Assembly (NCBI GenBank): GCA_951813615.1 | Contig: OX638377.1 | Span: forward strand, 310,001 to 374,000 | DNA length: 64,000 bases | Source of the DNA: an uncultured Latescibacterota bacterium | Lineage (GTDB): Bacteria; Latescibacterota; UBA2968; UBA8231 | Direction: 5' to 3' | Shown: positions 15,607-23,915 of the stretch, one piece after another | How the letters are laid out: every line of letters begins with the position of its first letter | Position numbering within the stretch: position 1 is the first letter of the stretch | Notes under the pieces: model-generated | Seen by the model: only the letters and a program-made list of their open reading frames with translations | Told to the model about the DNA's origin: nothing | Database searches by the model: none | Made by a program: the position numbers and the translations under genes

Positions 15607-17501
15607 TGGGCCTGCCCGCAATCGCCTTGGTGCAGATGGAGGTCAAGCCCGGGCGACCCGACCTGAATGCGGAGCGGATGTTGGCCTTTATCGCGCAGGC
15701 GCGGGAGGCTGGCGCTGAGGTCGTGGTGTTTTCCGAGCTGTGCATCAGCGGCTACATCCTCGGCGACTTGTGGGAGATGGACGCTTACGTGGAGGATTTT
15801 GCTGCGTACAGCGACGAGATTTGTCGGGCTAGTACCGGGTTGATCGTGATCTTTGGCAATGTGGCGGTAGATCCCGTCCACATGGGCCAGGATGGACGGC
15901 GGCGCAAGTACAATGCCGTCTATGTGTGCTCCAATGGCGAATACGCAGTGCGCGAAGCCGTGCCCGCCGGCCTGCCTTGTGGCGTCCACCCTAAGACTCT
16001 ACATCCCAACTACCGATTTTTTGACGACGACCGGCACTTCTTCTCATTGCGCCACTTGGCCGAGGCCGAGGGCCGGTCGCTGGACGACTGGCTGCATCCG
16101 TACAAGGTGCGGCTCAAGGACGGGCGGTCCTTTAGCTTTGGCGTGCAGTTGTGCGAGGACATGTGGTGCGAGGATTACTGCCACAGCGGCGAGCCTCTCG
16201 ACACGCTCGCGTTGTATCACCGCCGTGGCGCTGAGGCCGTATTCAACCTCTCGTCCTCGCCCTTTACTTGGCAGAAAAGCGACAAGCGCAATCGCGTAGT
16301 GCGCCAGATATTGGAGCGCTCGCCCCTGCCGTTTTTCTACGTCAACCAAGTTGGAGCGCAAAACAACGGCAAGAACATCATCGTGTTTGACGGCGACAGC
16401 ACGGCGTACACGGCCAGCGGAGATATTGCGTGCCGCGCGCGTCCGTGGCGGGAACAGCTCGTGCTCACGGGCCGCGGCGAGGTCGCGCCGCCCCAAAGCG
16501 AGATTGAAGCTCAGTACGCGAGTATCCTCACTGGGCTGCGGCACTTGGACGACGTGCGCGGCGCAAAGAGCAAGTTCCTCATTGCGACGAGCGGCGGCGT
16601 GGACTCGAGTGTGGTCTGCTGTCTGCTGGAGCGCGCCTTTGGCCCAGAGCGCGTGTTTGCGGTCAACATGCCGACGCGCTTCAACGCCGCGGTTACCCAA
16701 GACAATGCTCGTTCGCTGTGCGCGGCGCTAGGTGTCGATTATCTTTGCTGCCCGATTGAATCGCTGTACGAGGCTGTAGCCGCTCTCGTGCAGGGCGCGG
16801 AATTTTCCGTAGGTCAGGGCGAGTACACTCGGTTGGTAGATGAGAATGTGCAGGCGCGCATCCGCTTTGCCGATGTGCTCTCCGGCTTAGCGGCCAAATA
16901 CGGACTCGTGTTCACGTCCAACGGCAACAAGACCGAGGTCGCCTTGGGCTATGCCACGCTCTACGGGGATGTCAGCGGCGCGGTGGCTCCGATTGCCGAC
17001 CTGTACAAGGTGCAGGTCTTCGCGCTGGCGCGCTTTCTCAACGAGGATGTTTATGGCCGCGTCGTGGTGCCGGAGAATCTGCTCGACGGTTCGGTGATGC
17101 CCAGTGCCGAGTTGTCGGAGGCTCAAGACGTGACGCAGGGCTTGGGCGACCCGATTAAGTACGGATACCACGACGCCGTGCTGCGGCAGTTCATCGAATA
17201 CCGGCGGCACAGCAGCGATTTGTTGCAGTGGTTTATAGAGGGCGTGTTGCTAGAGAAGTTGGAATGGGACGACGCGGCGCGCTTTCGGGCGTACTTCCCG
17301 GACGCGCGCAGTTGGATCGAAGATCTCGAATGGGTGGAGCGCCAAGTGCGGATCAATTACTTCAAGCGGATTCAAGCGCCGCCAGTCATCGTTTTGAGCA
17401 AGCGCGCCTTTGGCTTTGATTTGCGCGAGACCCAACAGCCCCCGTACGCGCCGCGTCGCTGCGAACAGCTAAAGGCCGAGGCCCTGAAGGTGCGGATTTG
17501 A
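15606..17501 (+). CDS. nadE: Glutamine-dependent NAD+ synthetase
   Basis: The 631-residue product from ATG 15606 (overlapping the preceding stop) catalyses the last step of NAD formation. The N-terminal nitrilase-type glutaminase domain has the triad in 'VVVFSELCISGY' (Glu), 'YKVRLKDGR' (Lys) and 'FGVQLCEDMW' (Cys). The C-terminal ATP-pyrophosphatase domain begins with the P-loop 'ATSGGVDSSVVCCLL' and has 'TSNGNKTEVALGYATLYGD' and 'IADLYKVQVFALARFLN'. The full two-domain form means it can use glutamine as nitrogen donor. It closes a run of genes that take nicotinamide to nicotinate, to nicotinate mononucleotide and to NAD; only the adenylyltransferase (NadD) is missing locally. Confidence 0.92.
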   Translation: MGLPAIALVQMEVKPGRPDLNAERMLAFIAQAREAGAEVVVFSELCISGYILGDLWEMDAYVEDFAAYSDEICRASTGLIVIFGNVAVDPVHMGQDGRRRKYNAVYVCSNGEYAVREAVPAGLPCGVHPKTLHPNYRFFDDDRHFFSLRHLAEAEGRSLDDWLHPYKVRLKDGRSFSFGVQLCEDMWCEDYCHSGEPLDTLALYHRRGAEAVFNLSSSPFTWQKSDKRNRVVRQILERSPLPFFYVNQVGAQNNGKNIIVFDGDSTAYTASGDIACRARPWREQLVLTGRGEVAPPQSEIEAQYASILTGLRHLDDVRGAKSKFLIATSGGVDSSVVCCLLERAFGPERVFAVNMPTRFNAAVTQDNARSLCAALGVDYLCCPIESLYEAVAALVQGAEFSVGQGEYTRLVDENVQARIRFADVLSGLAAKYGLVFTSNGNKTEVALGYATLYGDVSGAVAPIADLYKVQVFALARFLNEDVYGRVVVPENLLDGSVMPSAELSEAQDVTQGLGDPIKYGYHDAVLRQFIEYRRHSSDLLQWFIEGVLLEKLEWDDAARFRAYFPDARSWIEDLEWVERQVRINYFKRIQAPPVIVLSKRAFGFDLRETQQPPYAPRRCEQLKAEALKVRI

Positions 17502-17538
17502 ATGGCATGGATATTTCAACAATGAAGGAGCTTGTCTT

Positions 17539-19146
17539 ATGACCGACCCGATCCTACTCACTGACGAGCAGATGCGCGAGTTTATCGTCAATGGCTATCT
17601 GGTCTTTGAGCCGACCGTGCCCGAGGGGACGCACGAAGCGTGCTACGAACGGCTCAACCAAATTATCGACTCCGAGCTAAATCCGGGCAACAATATCCTG
17701 CCGCGCGTACCCGCCATGCGCCACGTGCTCAACTCGCCCGAGGTGCGCGGCGCGCTCATCAGCGTCTTAGGCCCGAACTACTTGGAGCATCCGCACCGCT
17801 ACTGCCATCCCCTCAAGCCGGCGGAGGAATCCGTGTCCGCGGCCGAGGCCGAGGAGAGGCTGCGCCGCAACTGCCATCAGGACGGATACACGCCGATGGG
17901 CCATCCGCGCCAGCACTATCTGCGCTATGCGCGGATCATGTACTACCCGCAGGATTCGCCGGTTGAGTTGGGGCCGACGCACGTGATTCCGGGCACGCAG
18001 TTCAATCGCGGACTGACCGACGAGGACCGGGCGCGCGCCTTGCCATTGGCTGGCCGGGCTGGTACGGTGTCGCTGACGCACTTCGACGTGGGTCACGCGG
18101 CCGGCGTCAGCCTGCTACCGAGGCATCGGCACATGATCAAGTTCATCTACATGCGAGCCGCCGAGCCGACGGCACCGACTTGGGATTGCAAAAGCATGCA
18201 CTGGCAGAAGCCCCAATGCATTGAGTCCCCCTACGATCTTGAACTGGCTTGGGTGCACACTTGGGACTGGCTGTGCGGCAAGCGGGATCGCTACGATAGC
18301 TGGCCACAGGCCACTGGGGATGTACCAGCGCTCATCGCTCAACTCGATCCAGAGGTGGACTTGGAGCAACGGCTGGCGGCGGCACAGCAATTGGCCGGAT
18401 TCGGCGTTGATGCGGCGGCCGCTGTGCCAGTACTCGTCGAGTGCTTGGGCACTGATCACCAAGCCATGCGCACGGCAGCGACCTACGCGCTGGGCGCGAT
18501 CGGCGAGCCCGCGGTCGCACCACTGGCCAAAGCGTTGCGCGCCGCAGGTCGCGAGGCCGACCAACACGAGGCCCCGCCTGCTTGGAACGAGGGAGCGACT
18601 AACATGGAAGACGCGGCGCAGGCACTGGCGGCGGTCGGCGAACCCGCGGTCGGGGCACTTTGTGAGCTGTTGGAGGACGAAAGCGAGTGGACACAAGTCA
18701 ACGCCGCCTTTGCCCTCGGCGAAATGGATTCGCACGCGGCGGCAGCAGTCCCGGCGTTGACGAGAAGCCTTGAAGATGGCTCGCATCGCTTGGTGCGCAC
18801 GGCCCTTGTCGCGCTGGGCAATATCGCACAAGGCGTGCCAGTAGAAGATTTAGGGCGAATGCTCTCGGCCGATCATCCAGATTGGCAGGAGGAAGCTGGT
18901 CGCCACTGGGTGCCCCGCGATCAGGTGCGGACCAACGCCGCGATAGCGTGCGCCCAGCTCGGCCCAGCAGCCGCTCCGTTAGAACCCCAGCTATTCAGGG
19001 CGCTCGACGACTCTTGCGGTCACGTAGGCGCGTTCGCGCTTAGTGCCCTGCAACAGATTGGCTCGCCCACAGCGACGCAGGCCGCGATGGATTATTTGTA
19101 CTCGCAGCGCTGGGATGCGGCCATTGATGGCGAGCGGCAGTTTTGA
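17539..19146 (+). CDS. PhyH dioxygenase domain fused to HEAT repeats
   Basis: The 535-residue protein has two parts. Residues 1 to about 260 are a phytanoyl-CoA dioxygenase domain with the Fe ligands in 'NCHQDGYTPMG' (H-x-D) and a distal histidine in 'VSLTHFDVGHAAG'. Residues about 265-535 are HEAT/PBS-lyase-type repeats, for example 'AVPVLVECLGTDHQAMRTAATYALGAIGEPAVAPLAKAL' and 'AVPALTRSLEDGSHRLVRTALVALGNI'. Such repeats mediate protein contacts, so the oxygenase may act on or with a protein partner. AAGGAG at 17524-17529 precedes the ATG. It follows nadE by 37 bp and may be read in the same transcript. Confidence 0.85.
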   Translation: MTDPILLTDEQMREFIVNGYLVFEPTVPEGTHEACYERLNQIIDSELNPGNNILPRVPAMRHVLNSPEVRGALISVLGPNYLEHPHRYCHPLKPAEESVSAAEAEERLRRNCHQDGYTPMGHPRQHYLRYARIMYYPQDSPVELGPTHVIPGTQFNRGLTDEDRARALPLAGRAGTVSLTHFDVGHAAGVSLLPRHRHMIKFIYMRAAEPTAPTWDCKSMHWQKPQCIESPYDLELAWVHTWDWLCGKRDRYDSWPQATGDVPALIAQLDPEVDLEQRLAAAQQLAGFGVDAAAAVPVLVECLGTDHQAMRTAATYALGAIGEPAVAPLAKALRAAGREADQHEAPPAWNEGATNMEDAAQALAAVGEPAVGALCELLEDESEWTQVNAAFALGEMDSHAAAAVPALTRSLEDGSHRLVRTALVALGNIAQGVPVEDLGRMLSADHPDWQEEAGRHWVPRDQVRTNAAIACAQLGPAAAPLEPQLFRALDDSCGHVGAFALSALQQIGSPTATQAAMDYLYSQRWDAAIDGERQF

Positions 19147-19343
19147 GGGGATTGTGGGGTGCCGACGCGGAGGCTATGGAGCTATCCGCCGCAATGAGGC
19201 GTCTCCCCGGAAAGCTGCTCGGTCAGCCTTGACGTGGCTGGGGGGACTTCTACCTTGAATAATAGCCATCATTGACTGCGCTACGGCGGCTGTTGCGCTG
19301 TTTATTTATTGGCGTATTCAGGACAAATCATAGGAGGACGAGC

Positions 19344-19763
19344 ATGGGCCAAATTCATGTAGCTCGGAATACGGACAATGAGGATATAAAACTTACCAGT
19401 AGGCCAGCCATTGACAAAATTGTAGATGCCGCTGAAGAACAGATATTAGCTCTTGAAGAGGATTGGGATGGGGAGGGATCGCCGGCCTTTGGAAAACAAA
19501 CACTTGATGCTATTCGCAATTTTCTCTTCGAGCTAGTCGACGAGTCTGAATTGAGCGTAGTAAAGCAGGTATGGATAGTTCCATTTAGTGGAGGCAGCAT
19601 AGATTTGCAGTGGCAGACAGAACATTTCGACCTGTTAATTAACTTCTGTGACGATGGTAATGTAACTTACTACGGAAAGGACACTGACGGGCATTCCATC
19701 CGTGGAGATAGCCGTCCTAAACCGGGGTATATCTCTTGCTGGATGAGCCATGCAAGCCGGTAA
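19344..19763 (+). CDS. Uncharacterised protein, first gene of a two-gene module
   Basis: The 139-residue product begins at ATG 19344 with AGGAGG at 19332-19337 exactly placed. It contains 'LALEEDWDGEGSPAFGKQTLDAIRNFLFELV' and 'WIVPFSGGSIDLQWQ'; the 'DWDGEGS' and 'GGSIDLQW' boxes recur together in a widespread but unnamed family. It ends with a Cys/Trp pair 'YISCWMSHASR'. The next gene starts 14 bases before its stop. This stretch is richer in A+T than the genes around it. I do not recognise a function; the conserved acidic/aromatic boxes could be a beta-sheet core. Confidence 0.65.
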   Translation: MGQIHVARNTDNEDIKLTSRPAIDKIVDAAEEQILALEEDWDGEGSPAFGKQTLDAIRNFLFELVDESELSVVKQVWIVPFSGGSIDLQWQTEHFDLLINFCDDGNVTYYGKDTDGHSIRGDSRPKPGYISCWMSHASR

Positions 19764-20154
19764 CTACGGTATAGAAGAAATCCCCGATATAGCTCGATTG
19801 TACTACCGCGTCCACAAAAATATATACATAGCCACGGTGAGGGCCGCAGGGATTCCCCAAGGCAAGTTGCCAAGCGGCGTGTTCAGGTTCCAAGGAGACG
19901 ACCTATCTGTTGATTGGTCAAAGTATGCGAGGCCGGAAGATACTAGAAATCGAGCCAAGGTGCCCGAGGATAATGGTATAGTTGATTTTATTGCGTCTCC
20001 TATACGGGCTGATGGCCACAAAGTAGAACATACTCCTGAGCCTGATAACCGCGCCCATAGTTCTGTATCCGGTGATGAAACCGCAATTCGGCTCATCTTG
20101 AGTAAGGAAGCTAAATGGGTCCCCGGACTAGGGCCAAAGACCTTTGAGAGCTAG
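19750..20154 (+). CDS. Uncharacterised protein, second gene of a two-gene module
   Basis: The 134-residue product overlaps the first gene by 14 bp. Recognisable boxes are 'LYYRVHKN', 'GVFRFQGDDLSVDWSKYARPEDTRNRA', 'VEHTPEPDNRAHSSVSGDE' and 'IRLILSKEAKWV'. The 'DDLSVDWSKYA' and 'HTP...NRAHS' boxes with several conserved His and Asp residues could form an active site. I know this sequence type as the usual partner of 'DWDGEGS' proteins, but no role has been assigned to my knowledge. It ends 9 bp before the convergent DUF433 gene. Confidence 0.65.
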   Translation: MQAGNYGIEEIPDIARLYYRVHKNIYIATVRAAGIPQGKLPSGVFRFQGDDLSVDWSKYARPEDTRNRAKVPEDNGIVDFIASPIRADGHKVEHTPEPDNRAHSSVSGDETAIRLILSKEAKWVPGLGPKTFES

Positions 20155-20163
20155 TATTGTGGA

Positions 20164-20877
20164 TTAGGCTGCTCGGGTGTATAACTCACAGCGGATCGCT
20201 TCTTCGATCTCGAGCGCCGGGCGGTCATAGTCGTCCGCTAATGCACCGATTGCCTCCCCAGCCTTGTAGCGTTCGGCAATAATAGCTGTGGGAATCCCCG
20301 TGCCTGTGAGCACCGGGCGACCAAAAGATATGCGAGGATCAATGACGATCGCCTTGGGTTCTTCTATAAGTTGTTGGCCTAGGCGCTTGCGCGTGAAAGG
20401 GTATAGCCTCAGAGCATAACCAGCCGAATCCCTATCAATGCGCCGCAGATGCGCCTGCAATAGTTCCCGAAGTGCCAGTTGTCCAGCCCGAGAGACATTT
20501 ATGAGTTGACCGTACCCCTCGACAAAGAGGTCCAAGCCGTCGGTTTCGAGCTTGTGATATGCAAGAGGGTGATCAGACTTTAGTTCTTTTTCGATGAAAT
20601 CGATGGCAATCCTGACCTTGTGCAGTGATATGCGATGGTCGCGGCGGATGGCATCCAGCACGTGGATTTCGACCAGATTGATAAAGGATAGAAGGTTCTG
20701 GCTATCGTCTGGTAGCTCGATCACAGGCTGGAAGAACTGGTCTCCCTCGCTAGTAGGATACTTGCGGCCTCGCACCCAAGAGCGAAGGGTTGTCTCGGGA
20801 ATGCGCAGGTAGTGAGCAGCCTCGGGAATGCTGTAACAGGGCATTGCGCGTATATCATCTGTTGCGATAGATCCCAT
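20164..20877 (-). CDS. MerR-like HTH protein with C-terminal DUF433 (antitoxin-like)
   Basis: The 237-residue product has an N-terminal excisionase/MerR-like helix-turn-helix ('YSIPEAAHYLRIPETTLRSWVRGR') and a C-terminal DUF433 domain ('IDPRISFGRPVLTGTGIPTAIIAERYKAGEAIGALADDYDRPALEIEEAIRCE'). This pairing is known from antitoxins of the VapB45 type, normally encoded next to a PIN-like DUF5615 toxin. No such toxin gene follows or precedes it, so it is an orphan or its toxin was lost. The 76 bp between it and the tetR stop show no supportable gene. The start ATG 20877 has AAGGA ten bases upstream. Confidence 0.82.
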   Translation of the reverse strand: MGSIATDDIRAMPCYSIPEAAHYLRIPETTLRSWVRGRKYPTSEGDQFFQPVIELPDDSQNLLSFINLVEIHVLDAIRRDHRISLHKVRIAIDFIEKELKSDHPLAYHKLETDGLDLFVEGYGQLINVSRAGQLALRELLQAHLRRIDRDSAGYALRLYPFTRKRLGQQLIEEPKAIVIDPRISFGRPVLTGTGIPTAIIAERYKAGEAIGALADDYDRPALEIEEAIRCELYTRAA

Positions 20878-20953
20878 GGTTAGTAAGGTCCTTTAGCCGA
20901 GAGACGGTTGTGTGGTCCAGTTCGGTAATATACATAGATAACGCGAGTGTCGC

Positions 20954-21532
20954 TCAGGGCTTCTTGCGCACGCCTTGGAGGAAGAGCCGCATGATGGTAT
21001 CGACCATCGCCTCGACGCTCATGCCCTTTGCGTGGATCATCACGGAGCGCACCATGTCGCGGAGGATAGCGGTTTCGACCTTTGGATTCTCTACGGAGAA
21101 GACGCCCTGTTCAGCACCGTTTTGTAGGACGGTTTCGATTGCTGCGAGTTGGATGCGTCTTTCCTCGCGCCAGCGCTTGCGGTTTTCGCCCCTGCCGCCC
21201 TCGCTCTTGCCGTCCTCCTGCGACATCAAGCGGAAGAAGAAGCGGTTCTGGCTGAAGAAGGAGACGATGGCGTGGACCATCCGGCGGAGTTCATCTTCGG
21301 GATTCTGCTGGCGATTGGCCTTGCGCTGGAGTTGCTCGTTGAGCCGCCGGATGCCTTCAAAGACTACTGCAAAGTACAGCTCTTCCTTGTCGGCAAAGTA
21401 CGTGTAGATCGTCCCTTTGCCGACGCTGGCCTGATGGGCAATATCGTCCATCAGAACTTCGTCGAAGCGCTTGGCCGAGAAGAGGCGAGCCGCCTCTTCG
21501 AGGATGAGCTTTCTGCGGTCTATTTTGGCCAT
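20954..21532 (-). CDS. TetR family transcriptional regulator
   Basis: The 192-residue protein has the classical TetR N-terminus: 'ILEEAARLFSAKRFDEVLMDDIAHQASVGKGTIYTYFADKEELYFAV', the DNA-binding helix-turn-helix at about residues 10-55. The remainder is a helical ligand domain of unknown specificity. It begins 11 bp after the stop of the small gene at 21544-21771 and is probably co-transcribed with it. A 20-bp TetR-type palindrome occurs upstream of the RND efflux operon at 36834-36853; this regulator is the only TetR protein in the window and is a candidate to bind it, but that link is an inference. Confidence 0.92.
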   Translation of the reverse strand: MAKIDRRKLILEEAARLFSAKRFDEVLMDDIAHQASVGKGTIYTYFADKEELYFAVVFEGIRRLNEQLQRKANRQQNPEDELRRMVHAIVSFFSQNRFFFRLMSQEDGKSEGGRGENRKRWREERRIQLAAIETVLQNGAEQGVFSVENPKVETAILRDMVRSVMIHAKGMSVEAMVDTIMRLFLQGVRKKP

Positions 21533-21543
21533 GGTATGAAATC

Positions 21544-21771
21544 TTACGCTGCATCCACGGCAGCGTACACCTTGCCTTTTTTAGTCAACCAAGCCACATC
21601 TTCCCGTTCGGCGTGTTCCTTGATCTCTCGCAGGAGTTGAATCGTTTCAGACTCATAGCACGGCTCACTCGGGTCATCGGCTGGGACGACCATCTCGACA
21701 TCTACCGCAACCACAAACTTATCAGTCTGAATTAGTCGCGTTCGTTTGATTCGCTGTCCGGGAATACGCAT
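21544..21771 (-). CDS. Small conserved hypothetical protein
   Basis: The 75-residue product has ATG 21771 with GGAG about 7 bases upstream, so it is a genuine gene. It reads 'TKFVVAVDVEMVVPADDPSEPCYESETIQLLREIKEHAEREDVAWLTKKGKVYAAV'-like: a strand ('FVVAVDVEMVVP'), a charged helix, and a short strand. It is not a known toxin or antitoxin by eye. It lies just upstream of the TetR gene on the same strand and may form a small operon with it. Confidence 0.6.
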   Translation of the reverse strand: MRIPGQRIKRTRLIQTDKFVVAVDVEMVVPADDPSEPCYESETIQLLREIKEHAEREDVAWLTKKGKVYAAVDAA

Positions 21772-21820
21772 AGCCTAATCTCCATTAAAAAATGTACGCC
21801 GTCGTAAGTGGCCCTAGGGC

Positions 21821-22453
21821 CTATTCTTTAAGAAACACATACCGTTCCAGTCGCGCTAGTTCATTGTCATCGACGTATTTTCCGATTTCTCGTCTCCATT
21901 GTGCCATGCTCTTGTAGGGTCGGTATTCCTCAAACTCGTGCGCCATGCGCTTGCCGACCCCTGGGATCGTGAGGAAATCCGCTTCGCTGGCGCTGTTGAG
22001 TTCGAGCGGCACGAAGACGTACTGCTCCAATCGCGCTAGTTCGTCGTCATCGACGTATTTTCCGATTTCTCGTCTCCATTGTGCCATGCTCTTGTAGGGT
22101 CGGTATTCTTCAAACTCGTGCGCCATGCGCTTGCCGACTCCCGGCACTAGTTTCATCTCGGCGTCGCTGGCGGTATTGAGGTTGATTGGCAGGAAGAGGT
22201 TGGCATACAGTTCGGCTTGGACCGAGTCCGCTAGGGTCGAATCCAAATAGGCGTTGAACGCTGCCATGCCGATAAAAGGCCGCCGTTCCACAATCCCATC
22301 GACTAACGCCGAATCGAGTTGCGCTAGGGCTAACAGTTGTTCGACGCCGGCTCGGTTGGGGTTGAGGACCGTTTCGTTTTTGCCGACCTGACCTTGGGCA
22401 TTGCTACCGTAGAGACAGACGGCTAATACTATGGCTAAAACTACTCGCTGCAT
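21821..22453 (-). CDS. ComEA-like helix-hairpin-helix protein with duplicated domain
   Basis: The 210-residue product starts with a signal peptide (MQRVVLAIVLAVCLYGSNAQG). It contains ComEA-type helix-hairpin-helix units: 'LNTASDAEMKLVPGVGKRMAHEFEEYRPYKS' and, 60 residues later, 'LNSASEADFLTIPGVGKRMAHEFEEYRPYKS'. A more diverged first unit ('LNPNRAGVEQLLALAQL') precedes them. ComEA proteins bind DNA in the periplasm during transformation, so DNA binding outside the cytoplasm is the best guess. The last two units are almost identical at the DNA level (21849-21960 and 22029-22140), which indicates a recent duplication or gene conversion. It follows a small membrane-protein gene by 3 bp. Confidence 0.8.
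   Translation of the reverse strand: MQRVVLAIVLAVCLYGSNAQGQVGKNETVLNPNRAGVEQLLALAQLDSALVDGIVERRPFIGMAAFNAYLDSTLADSVQAELYANLFLPINLNTASDAEMKLVPGVGKRMAHEFEEYRPYKSMAQWRREIGKYVDDDELARLEQYVFVPLELNSASEADFLTIPGVGKRMAHEFEEYRPYKSMAQWRREIGKYVDDNELARLERYVFLKE
21849..21960 (-). repeat. Internal 180-bp tandem duplication, unit 2 of the HhH gene
   Basis: This segment repeats 22029-22140 with only a handful of changes, at 180-bp spacing, across the HhH and 'YRPYKSMAQWRREIGKYVDD' coding region. Synonymous as well as non-synonymous positions are shared, so the copies are young or homogenised. Confidence 0.8.
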
Positions 22454-22456
22454 TGA

Positions 22457-22918
22457 TTAATTCTCCTGTGTTTGCTCTTGGCTCAGTACCGGGTGTTGGT
22501 AAGTATAAAGAAATCCGATCAAACCTAGCTGGACCAGCGCCCCAGGTGCTAATGCTGGCATGGCACCGCCCAATGCTTTAAAAAGAAGTTCCAACCCGCT
22601 CAGCGTCGGGTGCATTTCCAATTCAAACTCCATATTGGAACTAAGATGAAACCAGAGGCCGACTATACCGCCTAAGACGAAAGCCAGCATAGTCAAGCGG
22701 AATAGGCGCAGGATAATCGCGCTCCGATAGAATAGCCGCACCGCCAACAAAATTAACCCGAGTGCCAACAACACCAAGGGTACCTGCTGGCGCCATTCTT
22801 CAAAATGATCGAGTAGCACCAATTCGGTGCCTAGTCCCACGGTTCCTAGGACAAAAATCAGCAGGACACCTCGCCGCAAAGAAACGACTCCACCGTCTCT
22901 TTTGCTATCGGACATCAT
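22457..22918 (-). CDS. Small integral membrane protein
   Basis: The 153-residue protein has four hydrophobic spans, roughly 'VLLIFVLGTVGLGTELVLL', 'VPLVLLALGLILLAVRLF', 'LTMLAFVLGGIVGLWFHL' and 'ALAPGALVQLGLIGFLYTY', separated by short charged loops. No family motif is evident. It lies immediately upstream of the ComEA-like gene (3-bp gap, same strand), so the two are co-transcribed and might act together at the inner membrane. Confidence 0.65.
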   Translation of the reverse strand: MMSDSKRDGGVVSLRRGVLLIFVLGTVGLGTELVLLDHFEEWRQQVPLVLLALGLILLAVRLFYRSAIILRLFRLTMLAFVLGGIVGLWFHLSSNMEFELEMHPTLSGLELLFKALGGAMPALAPGALVQLGLIGFLYTYQHPVLSQEQTQEN

Positions 22919-22960
22919 GGTTGCAAATTCTCATGGATTTCAAGCACTGCTCGCGATTGA

Positions 22961-23866
22961 TTACAATTTTTCAGCTTTCAACGTTTCGTTGAAGAAACCG
23001 ATTGTGCGCTCCCAAGCCAGTTTGGCGGCCGCTTCGTCGTAGCGGGGCGTGGTGTCGTTGTGGAAGCCGTGGTTGACGCCTGGATACATGTGCATCGCAT
23101 AGTCGGTTTCGGCTTCTTTTAGCGCCGCTTCGTACGCCGGCCAACCGACGTTGATTCTCTCATCTAGTTCGGCATAGTGGATCAGCAGCCGCGCTTTGAT
23201 TTTGGGCACATCTTCAGCCGCTGGTTGCCGGCCGTAAAAGGGCACGGCCGCTGAGATTACTTCTGGGATGCGCACGGCTAGCTCGTTGGACATGCCACCG
23301 CCAAAGCAGAAGCCGACCACACCCACTTTGCCGCTACAGGCAGGATGCGCTTTGAGGTATTGGGCGGCCGCAATGAAGTCTTGCGTCACTTTCTCTGGGT
23401 CGAGTTGTCGTTGCAGCGCCCGCCCTTCGTCGTCCGTGCCGGGATAGCCGCCCAACGGTGCCAGCGCATCTGGGGCCAAGGCGAGAAAACCGGCTGTCGC
23501 CACGCGGCGCGCGACATCTTCGACATAGGGGTTTAGCCCTCTGTTTTCGTGGATGACGAGGACACCCGGTATCGTACTGTCCTCTGTAGCCGTGGGCCGT
23601 ACGAGGGCGGCGCGCGTCTTTTCGTGTCCCTGCGGGGAAGGATACGATACGTACTCGGAGGCAATGCGTTCATCGTCTGCGGCTACTTGCTGAGCAAAGG
23701 CGTAGTTGGGAGTGAGGCCGTCCAACAGCGCAGTAGCTGTCAGACCACCGATGGCGAAGCGGGCCGCATCATCGAGAAACTGGCGGCGATCAATGTCGCC
23801 GTGGACATAGCGATCGTATAGCTTGAGCAGTTGTGGATCGTATTCAGTAGCGGTTTTCCGTTCCAT
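22961..23866 (-). CDS. Dienelactone hydrolase family protein with Tat-like leader
   Basis: The 301-residue product is an alpha/beta hydrolase of the dienelactone hydrolase family. The catalytic set is visible: Glu in '[11 protein letters not shown]', Cys in 'VGFCFGGGM', Asp in '[10 protein letters not shown]' and His in 'GVNHGFHND'. Before the hydrolase domain, residues 25-55 carry '[26 protein letters not shown]', a twin-arginine-like export signal preceded by a short cytoplasmic helix, typical for the exported subgroup. The substrate is unknown. It stands alone, with Gfo and hydrolase functions elsewhere. Confidence 0.88.
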   Translation of the reverse strand: MERKTATEYDPQLLKLYDRYVHGDIDRRQFLDDAARFAIGGLTATALLDGLTPNYAFAQQVAADDERIASEYVSYPSPQGHEKTRAALVRPTATEDSTIPGVLVIHENRGLNPYVEDVARRVATAGFLALAPDALAPLGGYPGTDDEGRALQRQLDPEKVTQDFIAAAQYLKAHPACSGKVGVVGFCFGGGMSNELAVRIPEVISAAVPFYGRQPAAEDVPKIKARLLIHYAELDERINVGWPAYEAALKEAETDYAMHMYPGVNHGFHNDTTPRYDEAAAKLAWERTIGFFNETLKAEKL

Positions 23867-23915
23867 GGTTATCTCCTGATGAATATGTGATTCACTATGA
23901 CAGTGGAAATGTCCG

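Noticed and set aside
16044..16700. 218-codon minus-strand frame opposite nadE
   Set aside because: Shadow of nadE without protein-family features.
18115..18831. 238-codon minus-strand frame opposite the HEAT-repeat part
   Set aside because: Repetitive HEAT coding produces long open complement frames; no independent start or motif.
20878..20953. Short frames such as MYITELDHTTVS before the DUF433 gene as a leader peptide or toxin remnant
   Set aside because: Two overlapping frames look equally protein-like, neither has a good ribosome site, and no family match could be made.
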